Source of the DNA: UBA2108 sp002713215
GTDB taxonomy: Bacteria; Bacteroidota; Bacteroidia; Flavobacteriales_G; Salibacteraceae
Direction: 5' to 3'
Assembly: GCA_937891015.1 (NCBI GenBank)
Contig: CALAPY010000046.1
Location: 1-64,000 of the forward strand
DNA length: 64,000 nt
Below the pieces are notes generated by a model. The model worked only from the letters and a program-made list of their open reading frames with translations, made no database searches and was not told where the DNA came from. Position 1 is the stretch's first letter; the number at the start of each line of letters is the position of its first letter. The translations under genes were made by a program, and so were the position numbers. Shown in pieces: positions 48,617-57,868 of the stretch.

Positions 48617-51600
48617 ATGAAAAAGCTTTTATTACTCGTTTGTATAATATTTTCTTTAAGTTCTTTTGCTCAATTATCTGGAACTTATACCATTGGTGGA
48701 ACCTCACCCAATTATAGTACTATAGATTCCGCTGTTACCGATTTGGAAATCAAAGGAGTCAGTGGACATGTTACTTTTAAGATCAGGCAGGGAACCTATA
48801 AACAGCAAGTAAGTCTGGATTCCATTCCCGGTTCTGATACCAACAAAACGGTTACATTTCTTCCAGATTCAAACAAGAAAAGCGGGGTTATTCTCGAGTA
48901 TACCGGTAGCTCCACAACAACCAATTATGTTTTCAGGGTTAATGGGGTTAAATACGTTACCTTCAAACATCTTCATTTTATAAAGAAGGGGAGTAATTTC
49001 GGACGCTGTTTGCTCTTTGAAGGAGCCAACTCTAATATTCTGCTGGACAGTAATGAATTTACTGGAATTAAGAAGGACTATGGCCTAAATAGTATGATTA
49101 TTTATGATGCTGGCGGATCTACAAACCAATCTCATAATGTGGTAATATCTCACAACACCTTCAATTTTGGGGCAGGAGCAGTTATGGTTGTAGGAGAGTC
49201 AACTTCAAAGAAACAAAATGGTTGGGAGATCCGAGGAAACAAGGTTCAGAACTACGAAGGAATTAGCTTTGTATTTACCAAATGTCATAAAATTATTATT
49301 TCAAATAATGAAGTTGCCACTTTATCCAATAGTTTAAATGGCAATGGCATATCGGGCGAGTATTCCAGCGAAATAAAAATCTATGATAATCATATCGTAG
49401 TTTCAACCAAAAACTCAAGTACAAATGGAATTATTCTGAGAAGTTGCAGTGGAGTATCCGCTAATCGTTCTGATATCTACAACAACATGATTGCCTTTCC
49501 AGATACCGCTAAGAGCAAGGCCATTTATGGTATTCGACTTATATTGTGTAATTATACTAGTGTGATGTTTAATAGCCTCTCCGCTACTTCGGGTGCTGGT
49601 TATTTGTTTCATTCTACTACCGTTCCAACATCTGTATATTTCTGGAACAACATTGCAGCCCACTATGGAACCGGTTACGCTATGTACTTCGGATCAAACG
49701 GTTATTTCTATAGCTATAACTGTTTGCACGCAACGACCAATCGGATTTGCAATCGATCGTATAACAGCACCAACATAGTCGCCAATCCAAAATTCACTTC
49801 CAGTACTGACCTTCACACCAACGCTACCGCGGTTAATGGTAAGGCTTATTATGTAAAAAGAATTAAATACGATATAGACGGGGAAGTAAGGGACACTGCC
49901 AAGCCAGATATTGGAGCGGATGAGTTTAGTTCCTCTCCATCGAACGATGCTGGAATTACAGGAATTACTAACAGCATAGCCTGCACTGGGAGCAACGATG
50001 TGTTTGTGAAATTGAAAAATTATGGAGGTGACACACTAACTGCCGTTCGATTAAATTGGTCAGTTGCTGTCAATGGAGGAACCCCGGTTGTTCAATCTTT
50101 TGGAACCTTTTCGGGAAGCCTATTATCAGGAAAAGACACGACGCTAAAAATTGGGTCCTATGTCGCCAGTAAGAATGATACGCTTACTATTCTAGCCTGG
50201 ACGAGTGGGCCAAACAATAAAGCGGATACCGATTCAACCAATGATTCAACCAGTAAAATAATACGTGTTGCCATGTCAGGTATTTATACCATTGGGGGGG
50301 CAAGTCCTGATTATACTTCATTAACAACGGCTTTGGCTGAATTGAAAAGCAAAGGTGTTTGTGGCCACGTCACTTTTAATTTACGTCCGGGAACTTATCA
50401 ATATTATTTTCTTATTGACAATGCCCCAGGGGTTTCACCTACATCTACTTTTACTTTGCAGTCAGATCCAGCATATTCTGGTCGTGCCATTCTCAATGTA
50501 CCTAATAATTTGGCTTTGAACTGGATTCACGACGTGGTCATTCAGAACCTGGAAATTCGTGGTAAGATTCAATTTCATGGTGATTGTTATCGCGTAAAAA
50601 TTAGGAATAATAAAATTGTAGGTAAGCTTTCAAACTCTAAAAATTTGATTGATGGAACCATTCAAAATACAACCTACTTTGCAACTCGGTTAACCGACAT
50701 TGCAATTGACAGCAATCACATCATGAGAGGCTCGGGAGCGGTTTATTTTCAGGGGAAATACAATAACTCAATCAGTCGTATTAAAGTAACCAACAATCAA
50801 ATTGATAGTATGGGGCATTATGGAATTGCCCTTAAAACCCTAGATAGTTCCCTGATTGAATCCAATACGATTATTGACACCAACTGGTCCGGGTCATCCG
50901 CAATTTATTTGAACCTTGCAACCGCCAAAATTTCAAGAAACAAACTAATTCTAAATTCTGATTCAAGCTTTGATGCCATATTTTGTTATGGAAATAGTTC
51001 ACGCGATACTATCCTATTAGAGAATAATTTCATTCATCTCGACAGTGCTGCAAATGGAATTCACTTGTTTGGATCCGAGTACTCCCGATTGACTTACAAT
51101 ACAGTTATTATGCACAGTGTTATCGGGAAAGCACTACTCAGCTATCAAAACAAACATTTGTACCTGAGAAATAACAATTTTGCGAAGTTCAATGCTGGCT
51201 ATTTAATTGAGTTTAATGTAAGCATTGGTGTGGATTCCGATCACAATAACTTTTATTATGGTAAGGCTCCATTTATGAGAAATGTGATCGATTTAAATCG
51301 TTGGAGGACCTCGAAGAACGATTCCAATTCGCACCATGTCAATCCCTATTTTTACCAACCGTATTCTCCTCGCCCGGCGCACGCTTTATTAAATGGAAAT
51401 GCGATACCTATACCTGGAGTGAAGTACGATCTCTATCGAGTTAAAAGAGACAGCCTTAATCCAGATATTGGAGCCGTTGAATTTGCCACCATGTATAATG
51501 ATGCAGCTGCTAAATCTGTAGATACTTCCAGCATTTGTCCCGGTATCAGTAGTGTTAGATTTTCGTTTTCCAATGTAGGCTCTAACAAAATTTATTCTGC

Positions 51601-54600
51601 TAAGATTAAATGGGCCGTATCGGTAAATAGCGGAACTCCAGTGTTTCAGACTCCTTTTCATTTTCAAGATTCCCTTACTTCCTATACCGACACTACTGTT
51701 ATACTAGGCAACTATAACTTCCTATCCAACAATTCTTACCAGATTATTGCCATGATAGACAGTGTCAATGGAGTGAAGGACTCTTCGTCCATAAATGATT
51801 CAGCAAGAACCAAGGTATTAAAACCAAAGCTGTCAGGTACATACACGGTTGGTGGGACAAGTCCTGATTTTGCCAATTTAGATACTGCATTAAAGACACT
51901 TATAAAGGTTGGTATTTGTGGGCCGGTTATTCTCAACTTAAGACAGGGTGCTTACAAGGCATACCACAAGTTGGCTTATGTAAGGGGGACAAATTCCGTT
52001 AATACAATAACCATTCAAACGGAACCAAGTTATTCTGGACAAGCTGAAATTTCAAATGCTGGGATTGCTGTTAAGTTGACCGGTGAAAATTACATACTTA
52101 AAAACCTAAAGATCAAAACCACCAAAGGGGGGCACGTAATTGACATAACGGGCAGCCCAAAGAATAACACCATAAGAGGGAATACAATTCAAGGGTACGA
52201 TACCAATTCAACCTGGTCGTATTTTTCTGTGATTAAGTTAGACCTTGTAACTCTGGTTGATTCGAATTATTTGACAATCGATTCAAACATCGTTCTCAAT
52301 GGTTCTTATGGCTTTGAGTTTTCGATTCGGGGTGCAGCTAATGATCACTTTATAGTTATAAAAGATAATGTATTTAAGGATTTTTATTCAAGAGGAGTTC
52401 ATTGTACAGGAGCAACAAACCTTAAAATTATCAGGAATAATTTCTACGTAAAGAAAGTTTCAAAAAGCGTTAGAGTTATTTTCTTAAGTGCTATCACGCA
52501 TCCTATTATTTCCAGAAATAAAATCTACTACGATCATGGTACTGCAATCCATTGCAATGGAAACATGGGGAGTGTGCTTTACCCTCCGTTAATCTCCAAT
52601 AACTTTATCATTCAGAAAGACAGAAATGCAACGTTGAGTACCGGTATTTATCTTGGTGGCGGTCGCCACGAGTTGGTTTTAAATAATACGGTTAGCATTG
52701 TTCAGGACGCGGGATATTCTATTTGTTTTTATGGTAATCGAGGGTTTCTTAACACCGAGATAAAAAACAATATTTTTTATTCTCGAAGCGGTTTGGTTTA
52801 TTACTTAGATAGATGGGGATCCACTGTCAATAGTTTCGATCATAACAATTTATACACTGGTGGATCCAATGCGGTTAGTTTTAATTCGGTTTTATACAAG
52901 GATGTAGGTTCCTGGAAAAAATTTGCGAAGGTTCTGGATCAGAATTCCTTGGATGTTAATCCATTTTTTACAAATGATACAATCCCGCGACCCAATAATT
53001 CAGCATTAAATGGTAAGGCGGATACAACTCGTTGGGTAGTAATAGATATCGATGGTGAACCAAGAGATACCCTTAACCCAGATATTGGTGCCGATGAGTT
53101 TTTACTTAAAAAGAATGATGTTGGAATTTCCGATTTATCCAAAAGTATTTGTGCAAGTTCGGGAGTTGTAAAAGTTAAATTGGTCAACCATGGAAGTATC
53201 AAGGCAACTGGCATTAAAGTCAACTGGGGATTTTCAGTTAACGGTGGAGCGTATGCCTATCAAACACCATATTGGTTTAATGATACTTTAGGCCCCGGGG
53301 CCGACACGCTGCTAGCTATAGGTACTTATGCGTTTTCAGTAAAAGACAGTTACGCAGGAATTGCATTTACCGATTCGGTAAATGGAGTGTTAGATTCGAA
53401 TAATTTAAATGATACTGTAAGGGTAGATACTCTTATGCAAAACATGTCTGGAATCTATAATGTGGATTCTGCCGGCGGTGCCCATTGGAAAACCATTGAT
53501 TCAGCCGTTTCAGCTCTATTGCAATATGGTGTTTGCGGCCCGGTTGTTATTTACGTTAAATCGGGAACCTATAATGAACGGTCGGTAATCAAGAGAATTA
53601 AAGGAAGTTCAAAAATTAATACCATTACTTTTCTTGGGGATACGAGTACTCGAAGGCCCAAATGGACCAATGGCATTGCACCTATTACGTTTGCTGCTAC
53701 GCAATTCGTCACGGTAAAAAACTTCAACCTTGTAACTACTGGCCGGTCAACGATTCTTTTTGAGGGAAGCAGTTCTAATATCATAATTGACAGTAATAGA
53801 ATTGTTGGGAAACCTACTTTTTCAAGTTCATTGTTTGAGTCAACCATTTTATCCAACCCTGCTTCTTACCGCAGATCGGATACCAATATTCATATTATAA
53901 ATAACGAAATTTTGTATGGAGCAAACGGGATTTACCTCCCTCAGAACCTGAGCACAGGCTCAAACCACAGAATTGAGAACAACAAAATAACCAGTTTTCA
54001 ACATGTTGGCATTTACGCAGCCAACATGGATAGTTTGCTGGTGTCAGGAAATGTGATTAGTACAGATCTTTCAGTAGTGGGGCCATTTGGAATTAAAATG
54101 ACCGGAAGCCTTAGGGGAACAGTGATTAAGAAGAATGATGTTCAATTTAGTAAAGGAGGAACTGGAATACAGGTAGAAAAAAGCCTTTCTACCGGAAACA
54201 ATACCATTATCGAAAACAACTTTATTTCAATAAGACATACTTCAGGCTCTGTTGGCATAGCTGTACAAGGAGATTCATTGCACGTTGTCCATAATTCTAT
54301 TCATCTTTATGGAAAATCTATTGTTGGAGTTGGTTTTCGACAATATGGATATGGTACCAGTACTACCTTGTTCAAAAACAATATTGTGTCCAATACAGGA
54401 GGTGGGTTAGCCATTGATGTTAACGTACTATCGGATTATTATGGCGATTACAATAATTATTACACTCCCAACAGTTCCAGATTTGGGCGTCAGGGTACAG
54501 CTTACAAAACAAGTTTTGCTTCATGGAAATCCAGTTCTCAGAAAGACTCCAATTCCATCAGCGTAAACCCCTTCTTTACTGATTCGGTAAACCTTCATGT

Positions 54601-56884
54601 ATACAGCAAAGTGATAAAAGCTAAAGGAACACCATTAGGATTGAGATACGATATCGATAATGACTTGAGAAATCTTAGCGCACCGGATATGGGAGCCGAT
54701 GAATTTACAGCCTACGCGGTTGAAGGAGGATTGTTAAGAAAGGACATAAACGTATGTCGTGGTAAATACCCGGTTTATGCCACTCTAATAAATCATGGAG
54801 ACTCAAGCATTACTGGTGCAAGGGTTGCCTGGCAACTATCGGTTAATGGTGGCGCCTATGTTCAGCAAACTACAGTTTCATGGACCGGGAATTTATCTTC
54901 TGCCAAAGACACATTGCTGTTTTTAGATTCCATAGGGGTTTCTAAGTCGGCTTCTTATAAAATTAGAGCCTATTTGATTGACGTTAACGGAAAACTGGAT
55001 AACAATGCAGTTAATGACACTTCCATTTTTAATGTGAGAATTGATAGTTCCAAAAGCGCCAAGGTGAACCTGCCATCGGCTTTGTGTTATAATACATTAC
55101 CTTTTTCAGTCAATGCTACCCCCATCGGAGGTGTTTTAATTGGTAATGGCATTACCAGCGGAGTATTAAATCCAAGAAGTGTAGGAGTAGGTAGCGATAG
55201 TTTAATGTATATAGCTATTGATACCAATTCGTGCCGCGATTCAGTTGTGGTTCATTACTCAGTTGATTCCGTTCCAAAAGTTGGATTAAGCATTCCTGAC
55301 AGTATGTGCTTAAATGGAGGGCGCTTGACCTTGAATGGAGGTTCTCCTTCCGGTGGATTATACTATGGAAAAAATGTCACGTCAAATTCCTATTTGCCGT
55401 TTACTTCGGGGTTGGATACCATACATTATTCCTATACAGATGGAAATGGATGTTCAGACAGTACTATGGAAACGATTCGGGTTGATCCAATTCCAACCGT
55501 TAGTTTAACCGTTCCGGACAGCGTATGCTTGAATATTTCTTCAATCTTGCTTCAAACCGGTAGACCTGTTGGTGGTGTATATTCGGGTAATGGAGTCATT
55601 TTGGGGACTTATAAGCCTATAAATACTGGTGTAGATACCATTCGATATACGGCAACCAACAAGTTCAATTGTTCGGCCACGGCGTTTAAGTTGATTACTG
55701 TAAATCCGGTAACCAAGGCAAGTTTTTTCGCCATTGGCAATTTGTGTCTTAATGCGTCGCCTTTACTGCTTAATTATGGAAGTCCACTTGGAGGGGTATA
55801 TGCCGGAAAAGGGGTGAATGGTAATAATTACAAGCCCATTCAAATTGGGACGGATACCTTACAATACATTTACACCAATGGTTTTTCTTGCTCCGATACG
55901 GCCTACCAAACCGTAACTGTGGATTCTATTCCAGTAGTTTCTATTCTCAGTTGGGCCGACCAATGCCTTAACTCACCGCCGTTTGCCTTATTTGGAGGGC
56001 ACCCGGCTGGAGGAAGTTATTTCGGTAGTGGAATTTCCGGCAACCAATACGATCCCTCAACGGCAACGGTAGGATTAAATACCATTGCCTATCATTTTCT
56101 AGATGCCAGAGGCTGTTCCGATACGGCTGAGACCAAGTTTGTTATACATGCCTTGCCAACGGTAAGTATGGACTCAGCGGTATACGCTTGCGAATTGGAT
56201 AGCACGCTTTTACTTTCAAGTGGGAGACCGCTTAATGGCCAGTATTCAGGATCGTTTATTAACGGGAATACTTTCGACCCAAGGTTGGCTGGTTTGGGTA
56301 GGCATGAGGTTTATTATGAGTTTACTGATGCCAATACTTGTACGAATGTGGATACCGGTAAAGTAGTTGTTGAAGCTAATCCTGTATTTAACCTGGGGAA
56401 TGATAAGGCTTTTTGTGGGAGTAATGTATTGGAACTGAATCCAGGCATAAATAACATGACCTACCTGTGGAACACCGGGGACACTTCTAAAACCATTAAG
56501 CTTAACCAGGGTGGTGCGTATTCAATTGTAGTTACCGATACGAGCACACATAAAAACTGTTCCCAATCCGATACCATCAACGTATCCTACAAAGCCATTT
56601 GTGTTGGAATTGATGAAAACCTTCTTTCCAGGGCTTCCATTCAGTATTATCCAAACCCCAATAACGGAAGGTTCTTCCTAAAACTGGACTCCGAAGAGGA
56701 AGGTGAGGTAAAACTTATTATTCGAAACATGCAGGGGCAAATTGTTTCTACTCAATCCTGGGAAAAAACCAGCAAGGAATTGCTACAGGAAATTGATTTG
56801 AGTGATCAATCGTCAGGAGTATATTATTTAAATTTAAGCACTGAAAAAGGCAGGGCTGTCCATCGAATTACTTTGAATCGATAA
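48617..56884 (+). CDS. Giant T9SS-exported beta-helix protein E (4 helix modules, 6 Ig-like repeats)
   Basis: This protein has 2755 residues. The signal peptide MKKLLLLVCIIFSLS is cleaved after SFA before Gln19. Four helix/linker modules start at 48674, 50273, 51830 and 53444 (residues 20 to about 2144). Six Ig-like repeats with cysteine pairs (about 2150-2584), a PKD-like domain (LWNTGDTSKTI) and a type-A T9SS sorting domain from YYPNPNNG (about 2675) follow. The sorting domain is nearly identical to that of protein D, including silent positions. The GyrI-like gene begins 8 bp after the stop codon. Function is unknown; a long surface rod on an Ig stalk is the structural inference. Confidence 0.88.
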   Translation: MKKLLLLVCIIFSLSSFAQLSGTYTIGGTSPNYSTIDSAVTDLEIKGVSGHVTFKIRQGTYKQQVSLDSIPGSDTNKTVTFLPDSNKKSGVILEYTGSSTTTNYVFRVNGVKYVTFKHLHFIKKGSNFGRCLLFEGANSNILLDSNEFTGIKKDYGLNSMIIYDAGGSTNQSHNVVISHNTFNFGAGAVMVVGESTSKKQNGWEIRGNKVQNYEGISFVFTKCHKIIISNNEVATLSNSLNGNGISGEYSSEIKIYDNHIVVSTKNSSTNGIILRSCSGVSANRSDIYNNMIAFPDTAKSKAIYGIRLILCNYTSVMFNSLSATSGAGYLFHSTTVPTSVYFWNNIAAHYGTGYAMYFGSNGYFYSYNCLHATTNRICNRSYNSTNIVANPKFTSSTDLHTNATAVNGKAYYVKRIKYDIDGEVRDTAKPDIGADEFSSSPSNDAGITGITNSIACTGSNDVFVKLKNYGGDTLTAVRLNWSVAVNGGTPVVQSFGTFSGSLLSGKDTTLKIGSYVASKNDTLTILAWTSGPNNKADTDSTNDSTSKIIRVAMSGIYTIGGASPDYTSLTTALAELKSKGVCGHVTFNLRPGTYQYYFLIDNAPGVSPTSTFTLQSDPAYSGRAILNVPNNLALNWIHDVVIQNLEIRGKIQFHGDCYRVKIRNNKIVGKLSNSKNLIDGTIQNTTYFATRLTDIAIDSNHIMRGSGAVYFQGKYNNSISRIKVTNNQIDSMGHYGIALKTLDSSLIESNTIIDTNWSGSSAIYLNLATAKISRNKLILNSDSSFDAIFCYGNSSRDTILLENNFIHLDSAANGIHLFGSEYSRLTYNTVIMHSVIGKALLSYQNKHLYLRNNNFAKFNAGYLIEFNVSIGVDSDHNNFYYGKAPFMRNVIDLNRWRTSKNDSNSHHVNPYFYQPYSPRPAHALLNGNAIPIPGVKYDLYRVKRDSLNPDIGAVEFATMYNDAAAKSVDTSSICPGISSVRFSFSNVGSNKIYSAKIKWAVSVNSGTPVFQTPFHFQDSLTSYTDTTVILGNYNFLSNNSYQIIAMIDSVNGVKDSSSINDSARTKVLKPKLSGTYTVGGTSPDFANLDTALKTLIKVGICGPVILNLRQGAYKAYHKLAYVRGTNSVNTITIQTEPSYSGQAEISNAGIAVKLTGENYILKNLKIKTTKGGHVIDITGSPKNNTIRGNTIQGYDTNSTWSYFSVIKLDLVTLVDSNYLTIDSNIVLNGSYGFEFSIRGAANDHFIVIKDNVFKDFYSRGVHCTGATNLKIIRNNFYVKKVSKSVRVIFLSAITHPIISRNKIYYDHGTAIHCNGNMGSVLYPPLISNNFIIQKDRNATLSTGIYLGGGRHELVLNNTVSIVQDAGYSICFYGNRGFLNTEIKNNIFYSRSGLVYYLDRWGSTVNSFDHNNLYTGGSNAVSFNSVLYKDVGSWKKFAKVLDQNSLDVNPFFTNDTIPRPNNSALNGKADTTRWVVIDIDGEPRDTLNPDIGADEFLLKKNDVGISDLSKSICASSGVVKVKLVNHGSIKATGIKVNWGFSVNGGAYAYQTPYWFNDTLGPGADTLLAIGTYAFSVKDSYAGIAFTDSVNGVLDSNNLNDTVRVDTLMQNMSGIYNVDSAGGAHWKTIDSAVSALLQYGVCGPVVIYVKSGTYNERSVIKRIKGSSKINTITFLGDTSTRRPKWTNGIAPITFAATQFVTVKNFNLVTTGRSTILFEGSSSNIIIDSNRIVGKPTFSSSLFESTILSNPASYRRSDTNIHIINNEILYGANGIYLPQNLSTGSNHRIENNKITSFQHVGIYAANMDSLLVSGNVISTDLSVVGPFGIKMTGSLRGTVIKKNDVQFSKGGTGIQVEKSLSTGNNTIIENNFISIRHTSGSVGIAVQGDSLHVVHNSIHLYGKSIVGVGFRQYGYGTSTTLFKNNIVSNTGGGLAIDVNVLSDYYGDYNNYYTPNSSRFGRQGTAYKTSFASWKSSSQKDSNSISVNPFFTDSVNLHVYSKVIKAKGTPLGLRYDIDNDLRNLSAPDMGADEFTAYAVEGGLLRKDINVCRGKYPVYATLINHGDSSITGARVAWQLSVNGGAYVQQTTVSWTGNLSSAKDTLLFLDSIGVSKSASYKIRAYLIDVNGKLDNNAVNDTSIFNVRIDSSKSAKVNLPSALCYNTLPFSVNATPIGGVLIGNGITSGVLNPRSVGVGSDSLMYIAIDTNSCRDSVVVHYSVDSVPKVGLSIPDSMCLNGGRLTLNGGSPSGGLYYGKNVTSNSYLPFTSGLDTIHYSYTDGNGCSDSTMETIRVDPIPTVSLTVPDSVCLNISSILLQTGRPVGGVYSGNGVILGTYKPINTGVDTIRYTATNKFNCSATAFKLITVNPVTKASFFAIGNLCLNASPLLLNYGSPLGGVYAGKGVNGNNYKPIQIGTDTLQYIYTNGFSCSDTAYQTVTVDSIPVVSILSWADQCLNSPPFALFGGHPAGGSYFGSGISGNQYDPSTATVGLNTIAYHFLDARGCSDTAETKFVIHALPTVSMDSAVYACELDSTLLLSSGRPLNGQYSGSFINGNTFDPRLAGLGRHEVYYEFTDANTCTNVDTGKVVVEANPVFNLGNDKAFCGSNVLELNPGINNMTYLWNTGDTSKTIKLNQGGAYSIVVTDTSTHKNCSQSDTINVSYKAICVGIDENLLSRASIQYYPNPNNGRFFLKLDSEEEGEVKLIIRNMQGQIVSTQSWEKTSKELLQEIDLSDQSSGVYYLNLSTEKGRAVHRITLNR
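48674..55050 (+). repeat. Four tandem beta-helix/CARDB modules in protein E
   Basis: Module starts at 48674, 50273, 51830 and 53444 give periods of 533, 519 and 538 codons. The first has GVSGHV at the cap position, and the others GVCGHV, GICGPV and GVCGPV. Module 4 opens with a variant MSGIYNVDSAGG. Confidence 0.85.
55060..56370 (+). repeat. Six tandem Ig-like repeats in protein E
   Basis: The repeats are about 72-77 codons long, each with a C-N start motif, GG-Y-G core and a second cysteine near the end (GCSDS, NCSAT, SCSDT, GCSDT, TCTNV). Confidence 0.8.
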
Positions 56885-56892
56885 ATGAGGAA

Positions 56893-57519
56893 ATGACCAA
56901 GCACGAATGGAGAAAAAAGGAAAAGGGAATCTATTTGCCAAAGGCTCGTCCTGAAACCATTGATGTACCTAATTTTAAGTTCCTGACCATTCATGGAGAA
57001 GGCAATCCCAATAGCGAACATTTTGTAGATTACGTTACAGCCTTGTATGCCCTTTCTTATGGGATAAAAATGAGCGCTAAGAAGGGAATGGAACCTCCCG
57101 ATTATTTTGATTATACTGTCTACCCGTTGGAAGGCGTTTGGGACATTACCGATGAAGCCAAGAAGGTTTTTGACGGAACCATAAATAAGGATGATTTGGT
57201 TTTTACCCTCATGATCCGGCAACCCGATTTTGTGGAGAATGACTTTGTGGAAACCATTCGCGAAATCACCCTAAAGAAGAAGCCTCTAGCCTTATTGAGA
57301 CAGGTTTTGTTTGAAGAAATAGAGGAGGGTAAGTGTGTTCAAATGTTGCACAACGGAAGCTATAACAATGAACCCGAAAGTTTTGCAATTATGGAAGAAT
57401 ATGCCGAGACCAATGGGTTGAAGAGGTTGTCTAAAATTCACCGAGAGATTTATTTGACCGATGCCCGAAAAGTAGCACCGGAAAAACTAAAAACCGTTTT
57501 ACGGTTTAAGGTTGAATAA
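56893..57519 (+). CDS. GyrI-like domain protein
   Basis: This 208-residue protein is of the GyrI-like small-molecule-binding type. The conserved opening MTKHEWRKKEKGIYLPK and the segments HGEGNPNSEHF and YTVYPLEGVWD are typical. Family members bind small, often cationic or amphipathic compounds, and some hydrolyse them; nothing here fixes a substrate. The protein has no signal peptide, so it is cytoplasmic. It starts 8 bp after the stop of the 2755-residue surface protein on the same strand, suggesting a shared transcript, an odd pairing without a visible functional reason. Confidence 0.85.
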   Translation: MTKHEWRKKEKGIYLPKARPETIDVPNFKFLTIHGEGNPNSEHFVDYVTALYALSYGIKMSAKKGMEPPDYFDYTVYPLEGVWDITDEAKKVFDGTINKDDLVFTLMIRQPDFVENDFVETIREITLKKKPLALLRQVLFEEIEEGKCVQMLHNGSYNNEPESFAIMEEYAETNGLKRLSKIHREIYLTDARKVAPEKLKTVLRFKVE

Positions 57520-57621
57520 CTTCACAATTAACCAATAGGTAAAAATTTTTAAGTCGGTTTTTAGTAGATTCTATTCTATACAAGAACTAAGGTCTACCTT
57601 ATACTTGATAGTATCACTTTA

Positions 57622-57777
57622 ATGGATATTACAAATAACAATGAATCTTATTATAAACTAATCCAAGAATTGGGGAATGATTCATTAATAAGGGATTACA
57701 ATGGGACATATAAAGACACTATTATTAATTCCAATTACATAAATGATTACCCTATCGAATTGAAAAATAAAAACTAA
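57622..57777 (+). CDS. Possible 51-residue ORF or gene remnant
   Basis: An ATG at 57622 opens a frame ending with TAA at 57775. The product begins MDITNNNESYYKLIQELG and is polar, with no family recognised. The frame is open upstream to about 57568 without another ATG, so this may be the C-terminal remnant of a longer gene. The stop codon falls inside the left end of the attC-like hairpin, as in integron gene cassettes. Confidence 0.25.
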   Translation: MDITNNNESYYKLIQELGNDSLIRDYNGTYKDTIINSNYINDYPIELKNKN

Positions 57778-57848
57778 TGCCAATAAAGGCTAAAATGTAT
57801 GCTCAACCAACCTGACGTGTTGCACGACATTTTAGCAGGGACGTTAGT
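57773..57848 (+). repeat. attC-like imperfect inverted repeat
   Basis: The outer arms ACTAATGCC (57773-57781) and GGACGTTAGT (57839-57848) pair with one bulge and one G-U. A perfect 10-bp stem follows (GCTAAAATGT 57789-57798 with ACATTTTAGC 57827-57836), then TGC..AAC against GTTGCA with a 2-base bulge and an 11-base loop. Simple outer boxes, bulged bases and a position at a stop codon resemble integron attC sites. The GTTAGTG end deviates from the GTTRRRY core. A REP-type hairpin is an alternative. Confidence 0.4.
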
Positions 57849-57868
57849 GTCTATAAAAACTCAGCTCC

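Larger units (their letters stand above)
57520..57868. other. Non-coding region between convergent genes, with a tiny ORF and an attC-like hairpin
   Basis: This stretch lies between the ends of the GyrI-like gene and the PAP2-like gene. It is more AT-rich than its surroundings and has no clear terminator. Its notable contents are a 51-codon ORF and a 76-base imperfect inverted repeat, both listed separately. Confidence 0.6.

Noticed and set aside
12193..55050. Beta-helix modules as polysaccharide lyases or glycosidases
   Set aside because: No conserved acidic or basic catalytic cluster was visible across modules. Conserved positions are structural (Gly, Asn, Cys).
22271..56884. Many medium-length open frames on the opposite strand and in other frames within the giant genes
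   Set aside because: They follow the codon periodicity of the repeats, lack start signals and recognisable domains, and overlap well-supported coding sequence.
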